Positions 32,855 through 41,276 of a DNA stretch of 64,000 nucleotides are shown here, piece by piece. The position numbers were made by a program, and so were the translations under genes. The stretch's first letter is position 1. Every line of letters starts with the position of its first letter. The stretch is from Chloroflexota bacterium (GTDB taxonomy: Bacteria > Chloroflexota > Ktedonobacteria > Ktedonobacterales > Ktedonobacteraceae): assembly GCA_902810755.1 (NCBI GenBank), contig CADDYT010000003.1, positions 62,001 to 126,000 of the forward strand, given 5' to 3'. A model generated the notes under the pieces. The model was not told the DNA's origin. It saw nothing but the letters and a program-made list of their open reading frames with translations, and did not search any database.

Positions 32855-32890
32855 CCATGTCATGCTTCGCTCTCGCTCAGCATGGCATGG
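32855..32890. repeat. family A palindrome
   Basis: CCATGTCATGCT faces AGCATGGCATGG with a 12-base loop containing TCGCTCTCGCTC. It lies between the FHA gene's end and the start of the FAD oxidase gene, both read leftward, and may end FHA transcription. Confidence 0.7.
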
Positions 32891-32918
32891 AGAGTATTTG
32901 AAACAGCATACCGTACAG

Positions 32919-34316
32919 TTACTTTTCTTCGCCGATCAGACTGCGCAGAAGACTGTTGCACTCAGCCATTGTGCTGAGGACATTCTGGTGCATCTGGAAT
33001 ACTTTACGCAATTCACGCGCCTTGCGTGCCAGTTTGGTCACATACTCGATGTCACGCGGATTGTTCTCTACGTCTTCCATGAGTTGCAGCAACTCGGCCC
33101 AGGAGAGTTCTTCGCGCTTGCGCGCCACATCGGCAATCGTGCTGTCCATGCGATCGGAGACGCGGCGCACGCCGCTACGCAGTTGAGCCGTGATCTGGTT
33201 CAGATCGTTCTCATGGTTGCGCAGGGCCTCCTGCGTGCTGTTCAACTGCTCCTGCAGAGACATTACCTGCCCATCCAGCGCGGAAAGGGCCGCCATCAGG
33301 GGGGCGATATCCGGCAGGTCTGGCAGTGGAAGTGTAGTAATGCGACCAAAGGTAACACCCGTGTCATCCGGTAGTGGGGACGGTATAGAGGTTGATGCAG
33401 CCACCGGCATGGAGACAGAAACGGGAGGCGCCAGTGGGGCCGATTGCGTCGGCGCGGGCGCTGGTGACGGTGACGACGGCGCGGGCGCCTGGACGCTTTC
33501 CGCCGGTGCAGGCTGGTTCATCGTCACATCGGCGTGCGTGGTCTCCTCCACAGGAGATTCTACTACAGGCGGTTCGGCCATCACATTTGTTCCATAGTCT
33601 TCGCCTGGAGAGACTGTCGCCTGCTCATCTACTCGCGTCTGGTAGGTCAATTCACCGGCATCGTATGGTACCGAGATGGTAGGCAGGTCTTCAACATCCG
33701 CGCCGGTCGAGCCATAGGCGCGAAAGATCAACTCATGCTCGCCGATGCCCAGGCGGTCACGGTCTTTGAGAACCTGGGAACCATTCTCTTCCAGTTGCTG
33801 CCCGTTGACAAATGTTCCGTTGGAACTACCTTCGTCACGCACAACATAATTGCCGTTCTCATAATGGATGCTGGCATGACGACGTGAGGCCAGTTTATCC
33901 TTCGGCAACAGGATATCGCTGCCAGCCAGGCGACCGATAGACATATCCAGCTTATCCAGGACATACTCCTTCACAACGGTGCCATCCTCGGAGCGTAAGA
34001 TCAGACGTCCGGGATTCTCTACGCGGTCAATGGTCGCCTGGCCGACGGCGACGGGGCCTTCTGAGCGCAGCGTCGCATCGTAATCAGAGCCGGCGGCCAT
34101 TGTCGGCTCGCTGGCATTCGCCCAGGAGGGCGCAGGTGAAGCGGGGATGGTTCCCTGCATGGGCGCAGCCCAATCGACAGGCTCAGCAATAGTCGCCTCG
34201 TAAACCGTCTGCGCCTGCTGAGGTGAGGAAGGGGCAGGAGTCAGGCGGTTCCCACATTGCAGGCAAAAGTTATCTCCTGGCCGTGTTTCCGCGCCGCAAA
34301 ACTGGCACTTATCCAT
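32919..34316 (-). CDS. zinc-ribbon and FHA domain protein with C-terminal coiled coil
   Basis: A 465-residue protein. Residues 1-25 are a zinc ribbon (MDKCQFCGAETRPGDNFCLQ, then CG). An FHA domain lies at about 120-195: GRLAGSDILLPKDKLASRRH, ASIHYENGNYVVRDEGSSNG, TFVNG, the phosphothreonine-peptide recognition signature. A Pro/Ala/Ser-rich linker spans about 215-330. The last 130 residues are a coiled coil (DGQVMSLQEQLNSTQEALRN). It should bind phosphothreonine partners of a Ser/Thr kinase and may scaffold a complex through the coiled coil. No kinase gene is adjacent. The ATG at 34316 follows GGGAGGA, and a longer frame adds only unconserved residues. Confidence 0.85.
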   Translation of the reverse strand: MDKCQFCGAETRPGDNFCLQCGNRLTPAPSSPQQAQTVYEATIAEPVDWAAPMQGTIPASPAPSWANASEPTMAAGSDYDATLRSEGPVAVGQATIDRVENPGRLILRSEDGTVVKEYVLDKLDMSIGRLAGSDILLPKDKLASRRHASIHYENGNYVVRDEGSSNGTFVNGQQLEENGSQVLKDRDRLGIGEHELIFRAYGSTGADVEDLPTISVPYDAGELTYQTRVDEQATVSPGEDYGTNVMAEPPVVESPVEETTHADVTMNQPAPAESVQAPAPSSPSPAPAPTQSAPLAPPVSVSMPVAASTSIPSPLPDDTGVTFGRITTLPLPDLPDIAPLMAALSALDGQVMSLQEQLNSTQEALRNHENDLNQITAQLRSGVRRVSDRMDSTIADVARKREELSWAELLQLMEDVENNPRDIEYVTKLARKARELRKVFQMHQNVLSTMAECNSLLRSLIGEEK

Positions 34317-34494
34317 GATAAAAATTCCTCCCTTTACTAAATTCGTACCGACCGGTGCATTGCTACACACAAAACTGTTGCCATTATACCAGAAGAGTAT
34401 CCGTCAAGGGAAGCACAGTAGGATTACTGAGTGTCTTCCCCTTGCTCGCAAGCATGTCATGCTTGCCCCTTTATTCTGGTTGTAACCGTTTTTT

Positions 34495-35283
34495 TTATTT
34501 CGAAGCTGGCATCCAGTCAACGTTGGGCTGCAGCGTGTTGAAAAATTGCTGCAACTGAGCAACGGTGCCGGGGGCCGAGAAAAAGATGTTGGTATTGCCC
34601 TTCGCGCCGGAACATAACTGCGCTGGCGTGGTGGTCGGCGTCGGCGTTGCCTCAGGGGTGGCCGTTCCGGGCTTCGGCGTGCCGCTCTTCGAGGGCGTCC
34701 CGCTGACCGTTGAAGACGGGCTACACTGGAATTGCTCGTTCTGCGAGCGCAGGGGCGCTTCCGACAGGCTGATCGAGCTATGGTCGGGCAGCAGGTAGCC
34801 AATAATAAAGCTGCTGCCGAAAATAGGGTCGTGGATCGTGCCGGAAACGCTGACCAGACACGTATGCGTCGGCAGTGTGGGCGGCAAGTAGACGGTGAAA
34901 TCCAGTTCTGGCTTGACCTGCGACCAGTCGGTAATGGTCCTGGGGCCGCTGGCGGTCGGCGTTGTTGTCACCGTCGCGGTCGGCGTCCCACTGGCCGTTC
35001 CCGTTGCTGTCGCTGTTGCCGTCCCCGTTGCTGTCGCTGTTGCCGTCCCCGTCGTTGTCGCGGTGGGCGTCGCTCCCTCATCACGGAAAAGCACCAGCGG
35101 TTTGCCGCACCACGCCAGTTTAGAAAGGGCCTGGCGCGCGGGCGTTGAAGTTGGCGTAGGACTGCCACCGCCAAAACTCAGCCCGGAGCAGGCAATCATC
35201 GTTATACTCACGAAAAGCAGGAGCAGGACAAGCCCCGTTTTTCTCCAACGCCCTACGGAATCCATTCTCGAAACCATACGCAT
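34495..35283 (-). CDS. lipoprotein with Thr/Ala-Thr/Gly linker, function unknown
   Basis: A 262-residue probable lipoprotein. A signal peptide (about 16-32, hydrophobic TGLVLLLLFVSITM) ends in the lipobox-like IAC, so Cys32 would be lipidated. A linker of repeated TATATG units spans about 72-110, followed by a compact domain (TDWSQVKPELDFTVYLPPTL; TCLVSVSGTIHDPIFGSSFI), then a second Thr/Pro-rich linker and a C-terminal segment containing NIFFSAPGTVAQLQQFFNTL. The ATG at 35283 has AAGGAG 8 bases upstream. I do not recognise the domain. Its gene stands alone, 179 bases before the FHA gene. Confidence 0.72.
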   Translation of the reverse strand: MRMVSRMDSVGRWRKTGLVLLLLFVSITMIACSGLSFGGGSPTPTSTPARQALSKLAWCGKPLVLFRDEGATPTATTTGTATATATGTATATATGTASGTPTATVTTTPTASGPRTITDWSQVKPELDFTVYLPPTLPTHTCLVSVSGTIHDPIFGSSFIIGYLLPDHSSISLSEAPLRSQNEQFQCSPSSTVSGTPSKSGTPKPGTATPEATPTPTTTPAQLCSGAKGNTNIFFSAPGTVAQLQQFFNTLQPNVDWMPASK

Positions 35284-35614
35284 AAGAAACGCTCCTTGAT
35301 AGAGTTCACCTCGACGCCCATCCGCAGAGACATCTTTCCTACCCCATTCGGGCAGTCGAGTATCCAGTTTAGCATGCTATTGCGCACCAGTATACGGTAC
35401 ACCGAAGAGAAAAGCCTGTGAGCCAGCTCTCAATTTAGTACCAAAAGAGGGCTTTACAGCGTTTTGATTTAATGCTACCATTACTCTCTGTCTATCTCAG
35501 AAATCTGTCTATCTCTGTGGCCTTCCTTACCCTGGTACACTATATACTATCCAATAAGATACAACGCACAGCCCTGGCGACAGATACCGAAATCACCTGA
35601 AGAGGTGGATGTAA
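35284..35614. other. intergenic region between the lipoprotein gene and dnaA
   Basis: 331 bases containing the two divergent start regions. I found no DnaA box (TTATNCACA) on either strand, no A+T-rich unwinding element and no dnaN, so I see no evidence that this is the replication origin. Confidence 0.5.
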
Positions 35615-37237
35615 TTGAACGCGAAACAAATCTGGCAAACGACCTTAGAACGCTTGCGGACAAAAGTTCCCTCTGCTGTCTTTACGACCTGGTTTCAGGG
35701 TACTTCAGCCGTCTCATTCCAGGATGGCATCTTCGTGGTGCGAGTTCCTACCACGTTCGCCAAAGCCCACCTGGAAGGACGTTTTATTAATGTAATACGT
35801 CCTATTCTCATCGACATCAGCGGGCAGCCAGTCGAGGTACAATTTGTGGTGGCAAAAGAGACAGCGCCTACGCCGAGCGATGCGACCGAGTTGCTTTCCG
35901 GCAAAGAGCCGCCGCAGACCCATCGCGCAACAAAAACGCGCCACGCCGCTCAACCGGCTATGCCAGCACCATGGGAACAACAGCCGCCCTCAGCTCTACC
36001 GATTGCGATGACTTCCAGCGCGCCCGCACCCGCACGCCCCACCGCGCACCGCGAGCATGACAGCGAGAGCGATAACCGCAGCGATGGCCACGATCAAACG
36101 CCCGACAAGCAGCCTGACGGGCAAATGCATGATGGGCGCGTCCGGCAAACGCTCCCACCTGAACGCGAAGGGCTGACAGTATCGCCGCCGCTCAAGCCGC
36201 CAAACAGCGAGGGCCTGCTGAACCCGCGCTACAGGTTCAGCACCTTTATCGTGGGAAAATCGAACAAACTGGCGCACGCCGCCTCGCTGGCCGTGGCGGA
36301 CAATCCGGGCCGGGCATACAACCCCTTATTTTTCTACGGCGGCGTGGGCCTCGGCAAGACGCACCTGCTGCACGCCATCGGCCACGTCGGCGAGTCAAAG
36401 GGCCTGAACGTCCTCTATGTGACCTCGGAAAAGTTCACCAACGAGATCATCAACGCCATTCGCTTCCAGAAAACCGAGGATTTTCGCCTGAAATACCGGC
36501 AGATCGATATTCTGCTGGTGGACGATATTCAGTTTATCGCGGGCAAAGAATCGACGGAGGAGGAATTTTTTCACACCTTCAACACGCTGCATAACGCCAA
36601 CAAGCAGATTGTCGTCACCAGCGATCGCCCGCCGAAGGCCATTTCCAGCCTGCAAGACCGCCTGCGCTCCCGCTTCGAGTGGGGTCTGCTGGCCGACATC
36701 CAGCCGCCGGAGTACGAACACCGGCTGGCGATTCTGCGCTCCAAAACGGAGTCGCTGCGCTTCGATGTCCCGCCCTCGGTCATTGAATACATCGCGCGGC
36801 CAGAGTGCAAAAGCGTGCGCGAACTGGAGGGCGCGCTTAACCGCGTCATCGCCTACGCCACGTTGCAGCAGGCCCCGCTAACCGTCGGCCTCGCCATGCA
36901 GGCGCTCGAACACCTCTACACCGATAGCAAGCCGCTCGCCAACCTGACCGTCAGCGAGGTGCTGGAAGGCGTCTGCCGCTACTACGGCATCGACCCGGCC
37001 CTCATGCGCGGCAAGCAGCGGAATCGCGAGATCGTCTGGCCGCGCCAGGTCGCCATGTACATCATGCGCGAGGAGACCGACGCTTCCTGGCTGCAGATCG
37101 GCGCCGAGCTTGGCGGCCGTGACCACACCACCATCATGCACGGCTGGGAAAAGGTGCGCAACGAAATCGCCAACAACGACACCATCCGCCGCGAAATCGC
37201 CGCCGTCCTCGAATCGCTCTCGCAACCGCAACAATAA
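35615..37237 (+). CDS. dnaA: chromosomal replication initiator protein DnaA
   Basis: A 540-residue initiator. Domain I (residues 1-80) begins MNAKQIWQTTLERLRTKVPS. Domain II (about 85-190) is a long Pro/Ala/His-rich linker, longer than usual. Domain III is AAA+, with Walker A GGVGLGKTHLLHAIG (about 242-256) and Walker B-type LLVDDIQFIAGK. Domain IV ends with the DnaA signature ELGGRDHTTIMHGWEKV (about 497-513), which contacts DnaA boxes. It probably starts at a TTG at 35615, with AGAGGTGG just upstream; no nearby in-frame ATG preserves domain I. dnaN does not follow, so the gene is away from the classical dnaA-dnaN locus. A family B repeat lies just downstream. Confidence 0.95.
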   Translation: MNAKQIWQTTLERLRTKVPSAVFTTWFQGTSAVSFQDGIFVVRVPTTFAKAHLEGRFINVIRPILIDISGQPVEVQFVVAKETAPTPSDATELLSGKEPPQTHRATKTRHAAQPAMPAPWEQQPPSALPIAMTSSAPAPARPTAHREHDSESDNRSDGHDQTPDKQPDGQMHDGRVRQTLPPEREGLTVSPPLKPPNSEGLLNPRYRFSTFIVGKSNKLAHAASLAVADNPGRAYNPLFFYGGVGLGKTHLLHAIGHVGESKGLNVLYVTSEKFTNEIINAIRFQKTEDFRLKYRQIDILLVDDIQFIAGKESTEEEFFHTFNTLHNANKQIVVTSDRPPKAISSLQDRLRSRFEWGLLADIQPPEYEHRLAILRSKTESLRFDVPPSVIEYIARPECKSVRELEGALNRVIAYATLQQAPLTVGLAMQALEHLYTDSKPLANLTVSEVLEGVCRYYGIDPALMRGKQRNREIVWPRQVAMYIMREETDASWLQIGAELGGRDHTTIMHGWEKVRNEIANNDTIRREIAAVLESLSQPQQ

Positions 37238-37263
37238 CCATCCCGCACGCAGGCCGACTGCCC

Positions 37264-37440
37264 CACAGGCCACCCGCAAGAGGTGGCCCTACTATAGACG
37301 ACGGGGCGCGGCCCCATAGGCGTTAACTTAAGCCCGTGCGAAGGCCAGGCAGGCCAGCCGCCAGGGGTGGCCCTCCTCTAGATAGACGATGGCTCCCCAG
37401 GGGGCACGAGCTGCCCGTCTAGAGGAGGGCCGCGCCGGGC
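37264..37440. repeat. family B repeat with nested hairpins after dnaA
   Basis: It contains CAGGCCACCCGCAAGAGGTG, the block shared with 19460-19501 (GTGCGAAGGCCAGGCAGGCC), and a separate hairpin with 14-base arms GGCCCTCCTCTAGA at 37369-37382 and 37418-37431. It fills over half of the 320-base gap after dnaA. A TATAAT at 37508 may belong to the next gene's promoter. Confidence 0.8.
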
Positions 37441-37557
37441 ATAGCTGAAGCTGTCAGGAATGGGGGAGATAGCCATTGCTCTGCTACCCACGCGCGTTTT
37501 CTTTGGCTATAATACACACAGGAATGACCCATTACAGTGAACTCTCAGGAGTGTGTT

Positions 37558-38142
37558 ATGCCACAGCAACAGCAACAACAACAATACGCCGACCTTGACC
37601 TGTTGGCGGTTTTTCCTGATCGGGAGAAGGCGGAGGCGGCGGCATCGAAACTGCGGAAAGAGGGCTTCAACGAGGAGGAGATTGTGCGCCCGGCAGCCGG
37701 GACGGTCATAGGCAGCGGCCAGTTCCGCGAACATGGGCCGAACACGAACCGGGGCGCGCAATTTCTCCAGACGACGCGCAGCCGTCCCAACCCCGGCGTC
37801 GTCGTTCTCCTTGCCCTCGTCATCGGCCTCGTGCTGGCGGTCATTATGTTCGCCCTGCACTTCGCCTTTGCCGCGCTGCCGGAGCCGACTTCCACCATCA
37901 TCGGGGCCGTCGTGGGCATCATCATCGGCGCGCTCATCGGCCTGCTGCGGCGCGGCCCCGTGCGCGGCAACATCGGCCAGAATATGGCCCAGGTCAGCGC
38001 CGCCACGCGCACCCCCACCGACTACATCGCCGTCGGCGTGCGCTTCCAGGACCCGACCAACGTCAGTCGCACCTCCCGCGCCCGCGCCATCCTCATCAAC
38101 AACGGCGGCAAAATCGACCGCAGCGTCGGACGGCGGGAATAA
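37558..38142 (+). CDS. membrane protein with a general-stress (17M/YflT-like) N-terminal domain
   Basis: A 194-residue protein. A poly-Gln start leads to LDLLAVFPDREKAEAAASKL and RKEGF, the pattern of the general stress protein 17M domain. Two hydrophobic segments follow: VVVLLALVIGLVLAVIMFAL (about 83-102) and TIIGAVVGIIIGALIGLL (about 112-130), the latter glycine-zipper-like. The C-terminal TPTDYIAVGVRFQDPTNVSR resembles the flanking part of such stress proteins. Its role is unknown, possibly envelope stress. The ATG at 37558 has AGGAG six bases upstream. It is monocistronic, with a strong terminator at its end. Confidence 0.75.
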   Translation: MPQQQQQQQYADLDLLAVFPDREKAEAAASKLRKEGFNEEEIVRPAAGTVIGSGQFREHGPNTNRGAQFLQTTRSRPNPGVVVLLALVIGLVLAVIMFALHFAFAALPEPTSTIIGAVVGIIIGALIGLLRRGPVRGNIGQNMAQVSAATRTPTDYIAVGVRFQDPTNVSRTSRARAILINNGGKIDRSVGRRE

Positions 38143-38154
38143 ACCCTATCATTC

Positions 38155-38199
38155 AAAGAGAGGCTGGCATCTGCGAAAGATGCCAGCCTCTCTTTTTTT
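38155..38199 (+). terminator. intrinsic terminator
   Basis: AAAGAGAGGCTGGCATC pairs perfectly with its complement across a 6-base loop, followed by seven Ts, just after the stress-type membrane protein gene. Confidence 0.93.
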
Positions 38200-38233
38200 G
38201 CCGCTTTCATACCATTTGAGAATGAACTCAACC

Positions 38234-38252
38234 ATGTCATGCTGAGCGAAGC
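38234..38252 (+). repeat. family A half-element
   Basis: ATGTCATGCTGAGCGAAGC without a recognisable second arm. It directly precedes the broken XRE fragment and may mark the break point. Confidence 0.55.
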
Positions 38253-38281
38253 TTGCGGGGGCAAGGAGCTACAGCCATGTT

Positions 38282-38395
38282 AAGAAGATATGGCGCAACC
38301 CCCATTACGAGATAAACATTGTCACCCTGCACAAAATAGCGCAGACGTTAGGAGTACCCACGTCTACGCTGATTGAAGACGTACCAGAAACAATA
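38282..38395 (+). pseudogene. remnant of an XRE-family helix-turn-helix regulator
   Basis: The frame reads WRNPHYEINIVTLHKIAQTL followed by GVPTSTLIEDVPETI, which matches the last two helices of an XRE/Cro domain (TL-KIA-xLGV-xxxLIE). There is no start codon or first half; the upstream sequence is a family A repeat. The frame then runs antisense into the DUF2071 gene. I read it as a truncated relic. Confidence 0.5.
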
Positions 38396-38401
38396 ATGCA
38401 G

Positions 38402-39154
38402 CTACCCCACCCTGCGCAACGGCCAGACCAGCACATCCTGCTGTCGCGCGTAATGCAGCAAGGGGGGGGTATCGGGTAGACGAACGCCGTCGGCGTGGGC
38501 GACGGTGTTGGTAACAAGTTCGAGTTCTGCCGCTTGCAGGGGCCACCGGGGATGGTGGATGTGGGCGCGATAGACCTGGTTGCCGCGCACGACGGTGTAG
38601 AGGCAGTATCGTTCGGTGAACCAGTATTCCAGGCTGTCGCGCCCGGCGAGGAAGACGGGACCGGTCGGGCGGTAGCTGCCGATGAAGTCTGCGGTCGCGG
38701 GGGGATGATGGAAGCGATGGCTGCGGTAGTGGATGGTGCCTTTGATGTTGTTGCACTGCATGGCGGCATGAAAGTAGGGCAGGGAAAAGAACTGGCGGGC
38801 CAGGCGAACGGCGATGCGGTTGCTGGCATCCAGGCTGAAGAAGTAGACGCCGGGGATACCATTGAGGGTGACATAGGTGCGCACGTTCATCTCGACGAAC
38901 TGCGAGAGGCCCGGCACGGATGCAGTCAGGCGCGGGTGTACGTTGGTCATGCGAAATGGGACGACGCCGACCCAGGCCTGCCCCTCAAAGGTATCGAGGG
39001 AGAGCGTGGGCGGAACGAGGGGGCGCAGCGTTTCCGGCGCGAAGGGCCAGTGGGCAAACAGCAGCTCGTGCCAGGATTGCGTCATGATCCAGGGGCCAGC
39101 GGGCAGGGGATAGGGGCGATGAACAACATCCTGTAAAATAGCCTTCGCGTTCAC
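38402..39154 (-). CDS. DUF2071 (YqjF-like) family protein
   Basis: A 250-residue soluble protein with the DUF2071 pattern: WHELLFAHWPFAPETLRPLV near the N-terminus, WVGVVPFRMTNVHPR, FVEMNVRTYVTLNGIPGVYF, and a C-terminal FTERYCLYTVVRGNQVYRAH. Members are thought to share an acetoacetate-decarboxylase-like fold; the activity is not established. Translation begins at a GTG at 39154, with AGGAGGG just upstream. It is divergent from nothing recognisable and has no operon partner. Confidence 0.85.
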   Translation of the reverse strand: MNAKAILQDVVHRPYPLPAGPWIMTQSWHELLFAHWPFAPETLRPLVPPTLSLDTFEGQAWVGVVPFRMTNVHPRLTASVPGLSQFVEMNVRTYVTLNGIPGVYFFSLDASNRIAVRLARQFFSLPYFHAAMQCNNIKGTIHYRSHRFHHPPATADFIGSYRPTGPVFLAGRDSLEYWFTERYCLYTVVRGNQVYRAHIHHPRWPLQAAELELVTNTVAHADGVRLPDTPPLLHYARQQDVLVWPLRRVG

Positions 39155-39241
39155 GGTGGCCCTCCTGTTTTCCTGACACTTTTATTACTATAATAAATGA
39201 TAGCGTCTCAGAGGAGGGAGCTTCAAATGATGGTGCCGCTC

Positions 39242-40405
39242 TCATGCAACGGCTAGCCGACGTGTCTGTTGCACCACTTCCTGATAGCCCTGCATGAGAC
39301 AATCCATTGCAGATTCCCAGGAACGCTGTCGCGCCTCGTCAAGGGCAGCCTTTCCCATGCGCTGGCGGAGTGTGGCGTCTTGCAGCAAGCATTGCAACCG
39401 CTGCCGGTAGCTCACTGCCTGCTTCTCCTCGTCGACCTGCTGGATGTCGAGGAGGCCGGTGTGGCCGTCGCTGACAAGGTCGCAGACGCCAGGTGAGTTC
39501 AGGGCAACAACAGGGAGACCAGAGGCCATTGCTTCCAGGACGACCTGGCCGAAGGTTTCTGTGCGCGAGGGGAAGGCAAAGATATCCGCCGAGGCGTAGG
39601 CTTTTGCCAGAGCTTCGCCGCGCAGGTAGCCGGTAAAGGTAACCGGCAGGCCCGCGAATTCCTGCCGTATTTCAGCAGTCGCCGGGCCATCGCCGACAAT
39701 CACCAGGTGGCAATGCCGGGTTTCCAGCTTCCTGTATGCTTGAACAAGCAGGCGCAGGTTTTTTTCCCAAGAGAGGCGGCCAACATAGAGCAACACGACA
39801 ATGTTTTCAGGTTGTTCTCTGTTCTCCAGCCAGCAGGAACGCAACGCTTTGCTTCTCTGCCCCGGATAAAAAAGGGTGGTATCGACGCCGCGTGGCCAGA
39901 TGCGCACATGTTGAAAGCCCTGCGCTTGCAGCAAACGAGCAGTAGAGGGGGAAGGGCAGTAGGTCAGATCACAGTGATTGTGGATCAGGCGGTTGTACTG
40001 CCACATCGGCTCTGAGAAGGGTGCAAAGCCAAAGTGCTGGCAGTACACGGCGAGGTTGGTATGGTAGGAAGAGACCAGAGGTTTGTTCAACAGGCGTGCG
40101 GTCACCAGCCCGGCAGCGCCCAGCACTACAGGATCGACCAGATGAACGACATCGGGATCAAATTCCTTGAGGCGGCGCACAAACAAGGGACGAAAAAAGT
40201 TTAAACGCAGCTCTGGATAAAAGGGTAATGGCACACCGACAGTACCAACGACTTCAGCGCCAGCATATTCCTCCATCCCGCTCTCTGGGCCGAGCAGCAG
40301 CGCCTGCTGCCCATGAGCATGCAGGTACTCCAGTAGCATTGCCAGAGTGCGAGTGACGCCATCCAGTTTTGGCAAAAAATTTTCAGTAACAATCGCGACA
40401 CGCAT
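39242..40405 (-). CDS. GT4-family glycosyltransferase (mannosyl/sulfoquinovosyl-transferase type)
   Basis: A 387-residue GT-B-fold glycosyltransferase. The N-terminal acceptor domain has RVAIVTENFLPKLDGVTRTL. The middle has HLVDPVVLGAAGLVTARLLN and PLVSSYHTNLAVYCQHFGF, a pattern shared with MgtA mannosyltransferases and SqdX. The donor domain has LLYVGRLSWEKNLRLLVQAY and FPSRTETFGQVVLEAMASGL (the E-x7-E motif). It probably adds a hexose to a lipid or cell-surface acceptor. The sugar is not determined; GDP-mannose or UDP-sulfoquinovose types are the nearest. Starts at 40414 (GTG), 40411, 40408 and 40405 are adjacent; I list 40405, with GGTGA upstream. It has no operon partner. Confidence 0.85.
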   Translation of the reverse strand: MRVAIVTENFLPKLDGVTRTLAMLLEYLHAHGQQALLLGPESGMEEYAGAEVVGTVGVPLPFYPELRLNFFRPLFVRRLKEFDPDVVHLVDPVVLGAAGLVTARLLNKPLVSSYHTNLAVYCQHFGFAPFSEPMWQYNRLIHNHCDLTYCPSPSTARLLQAQGFQHVRIWPRGVDTTLFYPGQRSKALRSCWLENREQPENIVVLLYVGRLSWEKNLRLLVQAYRKLETRHCHLVIVGDGPATAEIRQEFAGLPVTFTGYLRGEALAKAYASADIFAFPSRTETFGQVVLEAMASGLPVVALNSPGVCDLVSDGHTGLLDIQQVDEEKQAVSYRQRLQCLLQDATLRQRMGKAALDEARQRSWESAMDCLMQGYQEVVQQTRRLAVA

Positions 40406-40670
40406 CATCATCACCGATCAGATCATTATGCTTCCTTTTCCATCAATAACTGTAGCTGCCGCACGTTATCAGGAAGTTAAAAATGGTTCAGAAACCTGTA
40501 AAAATCGGGTAAGGTTTTCTCGCAGGATGTTAAATAATGTTGCGCATTGACGGACGAAAGTGCGCGCCAGGACTGGTAATAGAGGGCATATTCGTATACA
40601 ATATACCCATAGAGATAAAGGGCTTTTCCTGGGCAAACACGGCATGAGTTTACTTCGGGGAAGATGCGCT

Positions 40671-40979
40671 ATGACCAGAGCTTCGTTCATACGATCAGGA
40701 CCAGAGATAGATATCGAGGAGTTGCAGCGACTGCGGGCGCGGTTGCTGCCGCCATACCGGGTGATTCTTTTCAACGACGATTACAACGAAATGGACTATG
40801 TCGTTTTCGCTCTCCTGCACGCCGTCAGCAGCCTGACCCAGCAGGAAGCGGAGCAGATCATGCTGACCGCGCATCTGACGGGTAACGCCATCGTCATCGT
40901 CTGCCCGAAAGAGACGGCAGAATACTACCAGGAACGCCTGCTCAGCTATGGCCTCACCGCGACTATAGAACCCGATTAG
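40671..40979 (+). CDS. clpS: ATP-dependent Clp protease adaptor ClpS
   Basis: A 102-residue adaptor that delivers N-degron substrates to ClpAP or ClpCP. The core reads PPYRVILFNDDYNEMDYVVF, which includes the N-end-rule pocket residues Asn-Asp-Asp, followed by VSSLTQQEAEQIMLTAHLTG and VCPKETAEYYQERLLSYGLT. The N-terminal tail (about 30 residues) is typical. The ATG at 40671 is chosen because GGGGAAG sits 7 bases upstream; an in-frame ATG at 40644 is the alternative. No clpA or clpC gene is nearby. Confidence 0.92.
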   Translation: MTRASFIRSGPEIDIEELQRLRARLLPPYRVILFNDDYNEMDYVVFALLHAVSSLTQQEAEQIMLTAHLTGNAIVIVCPKETAEYYQERLLSYGLTATIEPD

Positions 40980-41127
40980 TTGCGGCCCGATCAGTTTACT
41001 CCGGTGGTATACTTCCTGTAGCTCTCATGCGTACCTGAATAGGATGGGATGGCCGAGCAGGGTGAATACGGTATTACGCCTGTCAGAGATAGTGCAAAAG
41101 TCCGGCTATTCTTGTACAATTCAGCCA

Positions 41128-41156
41128 TTGACGTGCAGGCAGTTTGCGAGTAGAAT
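41128..41156 (+). promoter_or_regulatory. sigma-70-type promoter of the universal stress protein gene
   Basis: TTGACG, a 17-base spacer and TAGAAT. The predicted transcript starts near 41163, giving a leader of about 115 bases. Confidence 0.65.
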
Positions 41157-41276
41157 CTATATTAGCCTGGGTGGAATGCTCTGACAACGGTGCGCTGCAT
41201 TACACCATGCACGTCGCTGATCATAACGAGGCTAAAATGATACTGTTTATCATGCTCCACCAGGAGGAGAGTCACA

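Noticed and set aside
35284..35614. Replication origin next to dnaA.
   Set aside because: No DnaA boxes, no A+T-rich unwinding element and no dnaN.
41040..41120. Possible tRNA: GATGGCCGAGCAGG resembles the D-arm of Ser/Leu tRNAs.
   Set aside because: No T-arm (GGTTCGA), acceptor pairing or anticodon stem could be found around it.
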